Source: Constrictibacter sp. MBR-5 (GTDB lineage Bacteria > Pseudomonadota > Alphaproteobacteria > JAJUGE01). Taken from it: a stretch of DNA of 64,000 nt. Each line of letters opens with the position of its first letter. The first letter of the stretch is position 1. Position numbers and translations under genes: made by a program. The notes below the pieces were generated by a model, which saw nothing but the letters and a program-made list of their open reading frames with translations, was not told the origin of the DNA and made no database searches. Shown piece after piece: positions 56,171-64,000 of this stretch. The stretch is taken from positions 1 to 64,000 of the forward strand of contig NZ_JBEPTK010000021.1 in assembly GCF_040549485.1 (NCBI RefSeq), given 5' to 3'.

Positions 56171-56201
56171 ATATAGGGTCCGTACTATGGTACGGAATCA
56201 A
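56171..56201 (-). promoter_or_regulatory. mer-like operator/promoter of the glutaredoxin-MauE gene
   Basis: On the minus strand: -35 TTGATT (56201-56196), 19-bp spacer with the dyad CCGTAC-CATA-GTACGG, -10 CTATAT (56176-56171). The dyad half-sites match those of classical mercury operators. The operator includes the annotated ATG (56187) of the divergent MerR gene. Confidence 0.75.
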
Positions 56202-56612
56202 GAGGCGAAAGAGCGGACTATTGCCGGGCTGGCCCGTGAGGGTGGCGTCGGCGTCGAAACAGTGCGGTACTATCAGCGGCGCGGATTGCTGGAGACCCCC
56301 GAACGCCCTGAGCACCCAGGGTTCGGCAGCGGGGTCCGGCGCTATGGCGAGGAGGCTGTCCGCAGGCTTCGCTTTATCCGTTCCGCCCAGGGGGCGGGGT
56401 TCATGCTTGAGCAGATTGCGGAGCTGATCGCACTGGATGCCACCGAGGAGCGTGCCCGTGCGCGCGAGCTTGCGACAGAGCGTGTCGCCGCACTGGATGC
56501 CAAAATTGCCGAGCTGAAGGCCGCGCGCGATGCGCTTGCGCGCCTGGCGCACGAGTGCAGTTCCGGGTCTGCCGGACCCTGCCCCATCATCACGGCCTTC
56601 GAACCCGAGTGA
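56187..56612 (+). CDS. MerR-family regulator with two C-terminal Cys
   Basis: A 141-residue MerR protein: ERTIAGLAREGGVGVETVRY, then RRGLL and GSGVRRYGEEAVRRLRFIRS, with a long dimer helix and ECSSGSAGPCPIITAFEPE at the end. Cys-x7-Cys at the C-terminus is present, but the Cys of Hg-sensing MerR at the start of the dimer helix is replaced (IALDATEERAR), so mercury sensing is doubtful despite the mer-like operator. Its start codon lies inside that operator, implying a leaderless transcript or a start farther in. Confidence 0.88.
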   Translation: MVRNQEAKERTIAGLAREGGVGVETVRYYQRRGLLETPERPEHPGFGSGVRRYGEEAVRRLRFIRSAQGAGFMLEQIAELIALDATEERARARELATERVAALDAKIAELKAARDALARLAHECSSGSAGPCPIITAFEPE

Positions 56613-57484
56613 GCGCGCCGCTCAGGTGAAGTTCCAAACAACCGCCGCGCGCGGCGTAACGCGGCGTTGTTGACAGCGATTTGGGAAAGACCGGCGCGAC
56701 AGGGCGTTTCAATGGGGGTATCGCGCGATAAGCGTCGATCCCGACTGGCGTTCGCACGTAGCGCCAGCACGTCAGTGTCCGGTAGAATTCGGCCAAGAGC
56801 GAACCGCTAGCGCGAGTGGGGGTTGGCTCATTCTCGTCCTTCTTCCCACCCCGAGCAACCATCGACAAGGCGCCATCCGGCAGCGGGCGCTGGAGCGTAC
56901 AGGCTTCCGCGGACGGGGCCGACAGCCACGCCTCCCATTCGTGCGGCTCCGTCAGGATTACCGGCATCGCCTTCGGGTGGATAGCACCCAACTCGCGATT
57001 GGCGCCCGTGGTGAGGAGTCCAAACAGATCGCCGATGACTGGCCCCTCGGCGACCTTCCGGGTCGACGTCCAGTTCGTCCAGACGCCGGCAAAGAAGGCG
57101 AGCGGCCGGCTCTCGTCCAAGGCGAACCATACCGGCTGCGACTTGCCGTCTGGCAGCCGCTCTGGTTCCGAGAACGACGTGAAGGGGACCAAGCAGCGCG
57201 AGGAGGGGCCGAGCCACCTGCGCCAGTGGGGGCTGGCGACGCGCCGGATGTTCGTCACGCCCTTGTCGACCTTCTTGCCTTCTAGTGCGAAGGCCGGTGA
57301 CGGCATGCCCCATCTGGCGCGGCTCAGTTCGCGCGTTCCGTCAAACGCCGGTGCGCACGATCGGGGCCGAATAGTCCGGGAAGATGCCGGGCAGGGGAGG
57401 GAGGTTGCCGAGGTTGTCCCGCATAGACTTCGTCAACGCGATGATCGCCTGCTGACCCTTGATCTGGGAATAGAGATTGCACAT
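56590..57484 (-). pseudogene. SOS response-associated peptidase (SRAP/YedK), frameshifted
   Basis: The gene starts at 57484 with MCNLYSQIKGQQAIIALTKS; Cys2 is the catalytic, DNA-crosslinking residue of SRAP proteins. At about 57345 (GCGTTTGAC) one base is missing and the frame meets TGA. The rest continues in another frame as VTNIRRVASPHWRRWLGPSS, GLLTTGANRELGAIHPKAMP and the end PDGALSMVARGG, with the conserved Asn and His. The reading after KKDENEP is not family-like, so the true end is probably near 56810. SRAP protects abasic sites in single-stranded DNA. Confidence 0.8.
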
Positions 57485-57883
57485 AACGCACGCTATCTCA
57501 GCGCTGCAATCTGGTCGACCGGTGTCGCTGATGTCGGGTTAGCTGTTCGTCGGTCAGCCGCTCGAATCGGGGGCGTGTGAACTGCCAGCAGGCGTGTAGG
57601 GGATACCTTCTTGGCAAGGCACGACGCCGCTGTGGCACGATGTTTCCTGGAAACATCGGACCGTGTCGGATCAGGCTCCTCGCTCGCACACTTCGGTTGG
57701 TCCGTCGTTGTCCAGCAGCATCATCCCCAGGCCAGCCACGGCGGCGGGGAGGGGCGCAGATGTCGGGGCCGTCTCCCACCGATTAATGTCCCTGCAACCT
57801 GTTCGGCCCAGAGTGCCAAATGGGTGACGCGGCCCAGCGCCATCGACGGTGCCGGGTAGGCGACGTTCCCTTGGAACCATGAG
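57485..57883. other. gene-free stretch before the hybrid kinase
   Basis: About 400 bases without a supported gene. It holds the second palindrome (57634-57662). One short minus-strand reading (ACWQFTRPRFERLTDEQL) looks faintly protein-like but has no context. No promoter for the kinase could be picked out with confidence. Confidence 0.4.
57634..57662. repeat. palindrome, copy 2 (relative of 29673-29703)
   Basis: A 10-bp perfect inner inverted repeat (CGATGTTTCC / GGAAACATCG) with one central T, plus outer GG/CC pairing across two mismatches. The core is the same as in the 31-bp palindrome at 29673. Flanks differ, so the palindrome itself is what recurs. Confidence 0.55.
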
Positions 57884-60616
57884 ATGGCCCGCGAACTCGC
57901 TTCGGGATTTGAGTTGATCGGTCGATTACCGATGCCGGCGCTGGTCGTCGATGATCAGGGTCTGATCGTCACCGCCAACGTTGCCGCTGCAGCATGTTTC
58001 GCCTGTGACGCCGAGAGCCTCTCTGGTCATGCCTTGCGTACCATCGCGTTGGAGCCGCTGAGGCTCGACGAACTTCTCGAAACGCGTAGGACAGCCGAAC
58101 TGGCATTCCATGACGGAGCGGGGAAGACGTGCTGGCTCCAGCTATCCGTCGTACGTGACCTGCCGACGGGCACGAGCCTTCTCATCGGCGTCGATCAGAC
58201 AGAGCGGCGGGCGGCCCAGAACGCGCTGATCGAGGAGCGGGAGCGCTACCTCGACATGATGAGCGCGGTGTCGGATGTCTTTCATGAACTGCACGGCGCG
58301 CCGGAAGGTCAGATCAGGATCTTCGTGCCGAAGCGTGAGAACGGCATCGTGACGCTGACAGAGTTCCAAACCGAGTGGCCGGGGCCGGCGACGGACCGAA
58401 CATATCATCCGGAGGGCTTCCAGGAATGGATGAACACCCTCGCGGCGCGTAGACCCTATCGCAACTATGTCCACCGCATCCACCTCAAGGACGATCGGGC
58501 ACGTTATCTCCGGGCGAGCGGCGTGCCCTACTACAAGGACGGCGCCTTTCAGGGCTTTCGTGGCGTCAGCGTCGACGTCACGGCGCAGATCGCGGCCGAA
58601 GGGGCGCTCCAGGAAAGTACAGACCAATTGCGCCGAATCCGTCATCACCTGGAGCGTGCTCAACAGGTCGCGGCGATCGGTAGTTCCGAGCGCGACCTGG
58701 TGACGGGCCGGGAGGAATGGTCGGCCGAGTTCTATCGGATCGTGGGTCTGGATCCAGATACGTTCTCACCCGACACCTACAAGGTCATTGAGATGGTTCA
58801 TCCAGATGACCGGGCGCTGGCACGTAGGGCGCTCTCGATCGCGGAGAGTGGCCGGCGACCCCGGCCCGGAGACTTCCGCTTGATGCGTCCGGACGGAGAG
58901 ATCCGTCGGATCTTCTGCGACATGAATGTCGAGGTCGGCGTCCTGGGTCAGGTTCTGCGTATCCACGTGATCTTCAGGGACGTGACGGAGCTGCGAGTGG
59001 CGGAGCAGATACTGCAGGCCGAGAAGGACGCGGCGGAGCATGCGAACGAGGCCAAGTCACAGTTCCTGGCGAATATGAGCCACGAGATCCGCACCCCGAT
59101 GAACGGCATTCTCGGAATGAACGGTCTCCTCCTGAAGACGGAGCTGTCGGACGATCAACGCGAATTTGCCACAGCGGTGAACGACAGCGCCGAGGCGCTG
59201 CTTTCCCTCATCGACGATATTCTCGATGTGTCCAAGCTGGAGGCGGGGAAGTTCGAACTCGAAGTCCTGGACTTCGAACTGGCCGACCTCGTCGAGGGCG
59301 CGGTCAACCTCCTCGGCCCGAAGGCGTATGAGAAGGCGATCGATCTCACGGGTTACGTCGACCAATCGGCTCACGGGTTCTTTCGCGGCGACCCGCTCCG
59401 CGTTCGTCAGGTGCTGCTCAACCTCGTTGGTAATGCCGTGAAGTTCACCGAGAAGGGCGGTGTTGCCGTCGAGGTCTTCGCGCGGGAGCCGGTCGATGGA
59501 TCGGCGATGATCCGCTTCGAGGTCATCGACACCGGGGTCGGATTCGCGGACGACGTGCGCAACAGCCTGTTCCAGAATTTCGTCCAGGCCGACAACACGG
59601 TGACACGACGTTACGGCGGCACCGGTCTCGGGCTTTCCATCAGTCGGCAGTTGGTCGAGCTGATGGGAGGGAGCATCGGTGTGGACAGTCAACCCGGAAC
59701 AGGAAGCCGGTTCTGGTTCGATATCCCGTTGCCGGCGGCAGCCGGTGCGGTGAGCACGCAGCGTCTGTCACCCGAGGCGTTGCGGGGGCTTCGGGCACTG
59801 ATCGTCGATGACATCGAGATGAACCGACGCATCCTGACGCGGCAGCTCACCGGGTTCGGCATGCAGCCGACGGCGGTGGCGGATGGGCCGGAGGCGCTGG
59901 AGGTACTCGAACGGGCGCGCGCCGAGGGCCGACCATTCGATCTGGCGATCCTCGACCAGATGATGCCCGGCATGTCGGGGGACGATCTTGCCCGGCGGAT
60001 ACGCGGCATGACCGGCATCGACCGGACGAAGCTGCTGATCTCTTCCTCGGCCGGTTCGATGGGCGTTCCTTCAGAGATGCACGGCATAGTCGACGCCATA
60101 CTGGCGAAACCTCTCCGAGAGCAGACACTGCTCGATACCCTCGTGCGGATCGTAGACGTGGCACCACCGGCAGCCGCGCGACAGCAGAATGGCCGAGTGG
60201 ATGTGGCACTGCCGCCGTCGAGGGTGGCCCGTCCGGCGTTCCGGATTCTCCTGGCCGAGGACAATCAGATCAATCAGATGGTCGTCATGGCTTTCCTGGG
60301 AACGAGCAACTATCTGGTCGACATCGTCGAGAACGGCGAGCAGGCGGTCGCGGCTGCGCGCACAGCCGACTATGACGTCGTGCTGATGGATCTGCAGATG
60401 CCCGTTCTCAACGGGACTGACGCGACCAAGCGTATCCGCGAGCTGCCGGCGCCGCGCAATGCCGTGCATGTGATCGCACTCACCGCGCATGCGATGAAAG
60501 GTGTTCGCGAGGACTGCATCGCTGCCGGTATGAACGACTACATCTCCAAGCCGATCAATGCCGCGACGCTTATGCAGAAGCTGGCTGCCCTTGAAAAATC
60601 TTCGTCGGTAGGCTGA
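57884..60616 (+). CDS. hybrid sensor histidine kinase with PAS domains and two receivers
   Basis: A 910-residue cytoplasmic-looking hybrid kinase. Up to three PAS-type regions lie at about 8-110, 118-245 and 255-375. The dimerisation/phosphorylation helix has [20 protein letters not shown] (His 400). The ATPase domain has [20 protein letters not shown] and [20 protein letters not shown]. Two receiver domains follow, with phospho-acceptors Asp 691 ([11 protein letters not shown]) and Asp 836 ([12 protein letters not shown]) and Lys in [11 protein letters not shown]. No membrane helix is seen, so it senses an internal signal. No separate response regulator is adjacent. Confidence 0.92.
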   Translation: MARELASGFELIGRLPMPALVVDDQGLIVTANVAAAACFACDAESLSGHALRTIALEPLRLDELLETRRTAELAFHDGAGKTCWLQLSVVRDLPTGTSLLIGVDQTERRAAQNALIEERERYLDMMSAVSDVFHELHGAPEGQIRIFVPKRENGIVTLTEFQTEWPGPATDRTYHPEGFQEWMNTLAARRPYRNYVHRIHLKDDRARYLRASGVPYYKDGAFQGFRGVSVDVTAQIAAEGALQESTDQLRRIRHHLERAQQVAAIGSSERDLVTGREEWSAEFYRIVGLDPDTFSPDTYKVIEMVHPDDRALARRALSIAESGRRPRPGDFRLMRPDGEIRRIFCDMNVEVGVLGQVLRIHVIFRDVTELRVAEQILQAEKDAAEHANEAKSQFLANMSHEIRTPMNGILGMNGLLLKTELSDDQREFATAVNDSAEALLSLIDDILDVSKLEAGKFELEVLDFELADLVEGAVNLLGPKAYEKAIDLTGYVDQSAHGFFRGDPLRVRQVLLNLVGNAVKFTEKGGVAVEVFAREPVDGSAMIRFEVIDTGVGFADDVRNSLFQNFVQADNTVTRRYGGTGLGLSISRQLVELMGGSIGVDSQPGTGSRFWFDIPLPAAAGAVSTQRLSPEALRGLRALIVDDIEMNRRILTRQLTGFGMQPTAVADGPEALEVLERARAEGRPFDLAILDQMMPGMSGDDLARRIRGMTGIDRTKLLISSSAGSMGVPSEMHGIVDAILAKPLREQTLLDTLVRIVDVAPPAAARQQNGRVDVALPPSRVARPAFRILLAEDNQINQMVVMAFLGTSNYLVDIVENGEQAVAAARTADYDVVLMDLQMPVLNGTDATKRIRELPAPRNAVHVIALTAHAMKGVREDCIAAGMNDYISKPINAATLMQKLAALEKSSSVG

Positions 60617-60627
60617 TAAATTCCCGC

Positions 60628-61287
60628 TTATAACCCGCCTGAGAATGGTGGACTGGGAAAGGATGCGGCTTCGACCTGTCGGCGAACTGCGCTACCTGAT
60701 CCGGGGCTGCCCAACTGTCGAACGGCGGATGCGCGCTGGAGCGCCGCGACAAAGGTCTCGTCAGCCGGATCATCGAACTCGACGATCGCCTTGAGCGTCT
60801 TCTGCCCGACGCTGACGATCACACCTGCCGTCTTGATCCAGGGCGCGTAGTCACCGAGAGCCGGCACGAACTGCGCTGCGAAGTCCGCATGCTTGAGGGC
60901 GGTGCCGACGGTATCGAGTACGAGTGTCACCGGCTCTTCGTCATCCCGCTCCATCCAGCGCCGGATGAGGTGGATGTCGCCGATCATCAGCATCGCCCCG
61001 TCATAGAATGGGCCGAGTTTGGGGTCGATCTGGACCAGGGCCTGTTTCGGCAGGCCCTTGAGGGCAGACAGGGTCACCGGGTCGAGCGCCCGCTTGATGT
61101 CGCCGGCAAGGACGGTGAGGGATTCATCGGCCTGGATGGGCGATAGCAAACCGTCGGCGCTCTGCCCGGACTGGCCGAGCGTGCCGGTGAGCAAGATCGC
61201 AGGAGCATGAGCGGCCTGCGATTCCCTCAGCCGCTGTGCCCGAAGCGGGGAAGGTGCATGAGAGCGGATGGTCGATACGATTTGCAA
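60628..61287 (-). CDS. hypothetical protein of a three-gene operon
   Basis: A 219-residue soluble-looking protein from TTG 61287 (start uncertain). The N-terminal 60 residues are low in structure; the middle (LVQIDPKLGPFYDGAMLMIG and DIHLIRRWMERDDEEPVTLV) alternates strands and helices, and a hydrophobic stretch (PWIKTAGVIVSVGQKTLKAI) follows. No family is recognised. It is the third of three minus-strand genes, convergent with the hybrid kinase. Confidence 0.55.
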   Translation of the reverse strand: MQIVSTIRSHAPSPLRAQRLRESQAAHAPAILLTGTLGQSGQSADGLLSPIQADESLTVLAGDIKRALDPVTLSALKGLPKQALVQIDPKLGPFYDGAMLMIGDIHLIRRWMERDDEEPVTLVLDTVGTALKHADFAAQFVPALGDYAPWIKTAGVIVSVGQKTLKAIVEFDDPADETFVAALQRASAVRQLGSPGSGSAVRRQVEAASFPSPPFSGGL

Positions 61288-61320
61288 CGTCGTCGCTCCC
61301 GTGCAGTGGATACCGCGCCG

Positions 61321-61689
61321 TCAGATCGCTGCAGCCGTCATCTTGCGCGCTGTGACCGATAATCCGAAGGTACCTTGCTGGTCGGCAGCGGGCATATCCG
61401 AGGCAATAAATAGCCGCATGATGACCTTTTGCATTCCCGACCCGACCGTGAAGCCTTCCTCGCCTTCGTCCAACCGCATGGCGGCATCTGCCACCGACTG
61501 GACGGCCGGATGGACTTCCATCCCATTGGCTTCGGCTCCGACCACTGGCAATTTCTGGTCGACCTGATGGCGCGCTACGCTTCCGACTGACGTCACTGTT
61601 GTCTGCTTACCGGTCTTCGATGTCCTGTTAGGCATCACAGGCAAGCTGTTTCCGGCTGTTTCGCCGAGCAGGTCCAGCCCCAGGCTCAT
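61321..61689 (-). CDS. hypothetical protein, operon gene two
   Basis: A 122-residue protein without signal or membrane helix. Segments VSVADA-like (AVQSVADAAMRLDEGEEGFT) and SDMPAADQQGTFGLSVTARK look folded. Its start overlaps the stop of the gene at 61686 by four bases, so the two are coupled. Function unknown. Confidence 0.55.
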   Translation of the reverse strand: MSLGLDLLGETAGNSLPVMPNRTSKTGKQTTVTSVGSVARHQVDQKLPVVGAEANGMEVHPAVQSVADAAMRLDEGEEGFTVGSGMQKVIMRLFIASDMPAADQQGTFGLSVTARKMTAAAI

Positions 61690-61961
61690 GTCGATTGCGC
61701 ACTTCCGAATGCGGACGACCTTTCGTCGTCCGGCGATGCGAAGCCTTCCACCAGGGAGCCGATCAGACGCAGAAGCGCCTGATGCTCGGGTCCGTTTGCG
61801 TCAGCGCGCAGGAAGGCGCCGATCTCGATCCTGGAAGGTTGGCCGCCCGACGATGCGTTGGGCTCATGAAGCACGAATGCAGCATCGTTTGCTGGGTCGC
61901 GCGCGAGCAACGAGCAGTCCCCCTGCGGGCTACGGTATAGCTCTCTCATCCCGGCCATCAT
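61686..61961 (-). CDS. conserved hypothetical small protein
   Basis: A 91-residue protein. AGGAGCACG precedes the double ATG at 61961, so the longer upstream reading is rejected. The pattern MRELYRSPQGDCSLLARDPA, then HEPNASSGGQPSRIEIGAFL and GPEHQALLRLIGSLVE, is one I recognise as a conserved alphaproteobacterial hypothetical, often near plasmid or accessory genes. Function unknown. Confidence 0.7.
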   Translation of the reverse strand: MMAGMRELYRSPQGDCSLLARDPANDAAFVLHEPNASSGGQPSRIEIGAFLRADANGPEHQALLRLIGSLVEGFASPDDERSSAFGSAQST

Positions 61962-62143
61962 CGTGCTCCTAGAATTGTCATCCGACCCTATAGGGGCAGA
62001 CTGATTGGGGCGAGGGCACGTTTGGGCAGAGGTCGAGATCACGGATCAGTTGGTAATCTGAATGTTGCCCGTAGGGTCGACTGCGGCAGTCCCACTTCGA
62101 TGGCAGGATCGAATGATGTCGATCGAACTGGCGGCGGAGTGCG

Positions 62144-62470
62144 ATGAATCTCCCGAGTGAATGCCTCATTGTCGGCACGTGGCGGATCACGGAAGCCGAT
62201 TGTTGGGATCGCGAGTACCTCGATCTGACTGGCCCGGCTCGGCTCGTCATTCGCCGTGACGGTCGCGGAGAACTCGCCTTCGGCGCGATGCAGGCGACGA
62301 TCGATGTCGAGTATGGCCGGTCGATGATCTACTACATCTGGGTGTGATTCGATGAGGGCGACGAGGTTCGCGGCACGGGCTCAGCGGAACTCCTTGATGA
62401 CGGCTCGCTGGAAATCGAATTCGCCTATCACCTCGGCGACGAGGCTGTTCCGAAGGCCGTCCGCTCATAG
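62144..62470 (+). pseudogene. small hypothetical protein gene with in-frame TGA
   Basis: The frame from ATG 62144 reads VGTWRITEADCWDREYLDLT, then ARLVIRRDGRGELAFGAMQA, to TGA at 62345-62347. It then continues in the same frame as FDEGDEVRGTGSAELLDDGS and LEIEFAYHLGDEA to TAG 62468-62470. The two halves form one typical conserved small beta-rich protein of about 108 residues, with the stop at a place where Gly is expected. One base change explains it. Function unknown. Confidence 0.7.
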
Positions 62471-62588
62471 GCACATGGTGGGCACTATGGGCAGTGCACG
62501 GTAAACTCCTTCCTCGGGTGCGTGCGCTGAAGGGGGCCGTGTGTGGTGGAAAAGGCGGGTAGTCACCTACCGGAGGCGCAAGCAGCCT

Positions 62589-63938
62589 CTACAGCATGTA
62601 ACCGATGTCAGAGGCACCGGTCGGGTAGGCGAACATCGTGGATTTCAGCGCCTCAGCCGTCAGTCTGTGGCGGATCGCTAGAGCGAATAGGTTAATCACT
62701 TCATCGGCATGTGGCCCGACGAGGTGAGCGCCAAGGACGCGTTCGCTCCCGTCTTCGACCATCACCTTGAAGCCGTAGACCGGCTCAGCCGTTTGCCGGG
62801 CCGTGAACCAGTCGGACGCCTTCTGTGTCTGCACCCGGAACCGAAGGCCCTTCTGGCGCGCCGCCGCTTCGCTCAGGCCAACGGCCGCAATGGGTGGGAT
62901 TGTAAACGCGACGCTCGGGACACCGCGATAATCGGGCTTGTGCCGGTTCCCTTCGAGCAGGTTCGCCACAACCGCCTTGGCGTCATGGCTCGACACGGGC
63001 GTCAGCGGCGGCCCTGCCTGCGCGGCATCGCCCGCCGCATAAACGGCCGGGTTCGAGACGCTTTGCAGGTATTCGTTGAGTTGCAACCGGCCATCCTTCA
63101 CCGCTACCCCGGCAGCTTCCGGATCAAGCGCATCGAGGGCGGGCGCGCGGCCTGCCGCATGTACGATCAGATCAGTTTCGACGGTAGCGGCCTGTCCTCC
63201 CGAAGAGACGTTCACCCGGTATCCGGTCCCGGTCTTTTCGATACCTTCGACGGTTGTTCCGGTGCGCACGTTGATCCCTACCGCCCGGAACTTCTCCATC
63301 AGCCAGCCGACCAGTTCGGGCTCGAAATTGGTGAGCATCCGCTCGCCCCGTTGCAGGACCGTCACCCGCGCCCCCGCCCGCGTCGCAATGTGCGAGAACT
63401 CGGCGGCGATATAGCCGCCGCCGACCATCACAATCCGCTGCGGCAGGGCTTCGAGCGCAAGAAATTCCTCGTTCGTAATAAGGTGTTCTTCGCCCGGAAT
63501 GCCGAGCGTGACCGGCTTTGCCCCGGAAGCAATCAGGATATGCGGGGCTTCGAGCGCCGTACCCTCGACTTCGATGCTGTTGCGGCCGGTGAAGCGGGCC
63601 TGCCCGTGGAAGGCAGCGATGCCCTTTTCGGCATAGCTATGCTCGTGCCTACCGGGAACGAGATCGGTGAAGCCGCGCTTGAAAGCGATCAACTCCGGCC
63701 AGTTGATATGTAGCCCGTCCGGCGCGATCCCCTTGCCGTCCAAGCGCCGGGCGTGGTCGAAGGCCAAGGCCCCGCCCACGAGCATCTTTTTCGGGTCGCA
63801 GCCGCGCAGGGCGCAGGTGCCCCCGAACGGGCGGCAGTCGATCACGGCCACAGTCCAACCGGCCGCACGACAGCGCATGGCCGCAACCCGCGCCGCCGTG
63901 CCTGTCCCGATTACGATGAGATCGAATTTTTCAGCCAT
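62589..63938 (-). CDS. FAD-dependent pyridine nucleotide-disulfide oxidoreductase
   Basis: A 449-residue flavoprotein of the glutathione reductase/mercuric reductase superfamily. FAD site LIVIGTGTAARVAAMRCRAA; redox pair in GGTCALRGCDPKKM (Cys-x4-Cys); NAD(P) site IVMVGGGYIAAEFSHIATRA; second FAD motif NPAVYAAGDAAQAGPPLTPV. The C-terminal dimer domain lacks the HP-x4-E of glutathione reductase and the CC of mercuric reductase, ending FAYPTGASDIGYML. It probably reduces a small disulfide or a metal species; substrate unknown. Confidence 0.88.
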   Translation of the reverse strand: MAEKFDLIVIGTGTAARVAAMRCRAAGWTVAVIDCRPFGGTCALRGCDPKKMLVGGALAFDHARRLDGKGIAPDGLHINWPELIAFKRGFTDLVPGRHEHSYAEKGIAAFHGQARFTGRNSIEVEGTALEAPHILIASGAKPVTLGIPGEEHLITNEEFLALEALPQRIVMVGGGYIAAEFSHIATRAGARVTVLQRGERMLTNFEPELVGWLMEKFRAVGINVRTGTTVEGIEKTGTGYRVNVSSGGQAATVETDLIVHAAGRAPALDALDPEAAGVAVKDGRLQLNEYLQSVSNPAVYAAGDAAQAGPPLTPVSSHDAKAVVANLLEGNRHKPDYRGVPSVAFTIPPIAAVGLSEAAARQKGLRFRVQTQKASDWFTARQTAEPVYGFKVMVEDGSERVLGAHLVGPHADEVINLFALAIRHRLTAEALKSTMFAYPTGASDIGYML

Positions 63939-64000
63939 CGCCCACCAACTAGGTAGTTGCGCAACAGGTTCCGTCCGCCGGCCCCACCCGCCGCGCCTCC

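Noticed and set aside
57541-57605. Possible tRNA or small RNA gene
   Set aside because: No cloverleaf could be formed and no conserved tRNA loop sequences are present.
53435-62347. UGA recoded as glycine
   Set aside because: Two in-frame TGA codons fall at expected Gly positions, but many intact genes here end in TGA, often in ATGA overlaps, and the genome type is ordinary high-GC proteobacterial. Independent point mutations or errors are simpler.

Overview
The window is a GC-rich accessory region dominated by copper and heavy-metal resistance genes and by insertion sequences. Gene families, codon use, frequent ATGA start/stop overlaps and IS types fit an alphaproteobacterium, on a plasmid or genomic island; this assignment is inference. 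No replication, partition, rRNA or tRNA gene is visible, and many genes are broken.

Layout. 1-780: IS1182 remnant. 949-6440: tiny membrane protein, DUF302, VTT-domain protein and APC permease, then a CueR-box-preceded copper P1B ATPase and a methyltransferase. 6484-9240: MFS, YnfA and a MerR cut by an IS630 remnant. 9441-10382: PfkB kinase. 10429-11479: complete IS630. 11605-19475: metal-signalling block with two ECF sigma factors carrying cysteine tails, a small exported partner, a Met-rich exported protein, a second VTT/tiny-protein pair, a Cys-rich peptide, a P1B ATPase with a CPD motif, DUF2933 and an isoprenylcysteine-methyltransferase-like protein. 19786-24113: type II GAPDH, a CBS-BON protein and an alpha-glucan phosphorylase gene split by an IS5 element. 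24180-26383: EamA transporter and a third ECF sigma/partner pair. 26585-29703: gene debris and a complete IS256 with a 9-bp target duplication. 29721-33257: partial copy of the MFS-YnfA-MerR block, divergent from a Zn/Cd/Pb-type ATPase. 33335-37979: IS66, IS256 and ISL3 elements around an unusual peptidoglycan-binding/EF-hand protein. 38351-43962: cop operon (cupredoxin, CopA, CopB, DUF411, tiny protein, cytochrome c, DUF305). 44047-51063: a second, 14-gene, tightly packed cluster (CcdA, SCO, PCuAC, CcmG-like, cytochrome c, DUF411, BNR-repeat protein and others). 51153-54145: cueR and a divergent copper ATPase with an internal stop. 54176-57484: IS debris, a glutaredoxin-MauE protein with divergent MerR, and a frameshifted SRAP peptidase gene. 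57884-63938: hybrid histidine kinase, three conserved hypotheticals, a broken small gene and a flavin disulfide oxidoreductase.

How it works together (inference). Cytoplasmic Cu(I) is sensed by CueR and exported by P1B ATPases. Periplasmic copper is oxidised and bound by CopA, CopB, cupredoxin, PCuAC, SCO, DUF411 and Met-rich proteins. Zn/Cd/Pb is handled by the MerR-controlled ATPase. Three cysteine-tailed ECF sigma factors may add a second layer of metal sensing. The most novel-looking elements are a four-member family of tiny Met-rich one-helix proteins, the twice-occurring DUF411/tiny-protein/cytochrome c module, the twice-occurring ECF sigma plus small exported partner, and the PG-binding/Met-Gly/EF-hand protein.
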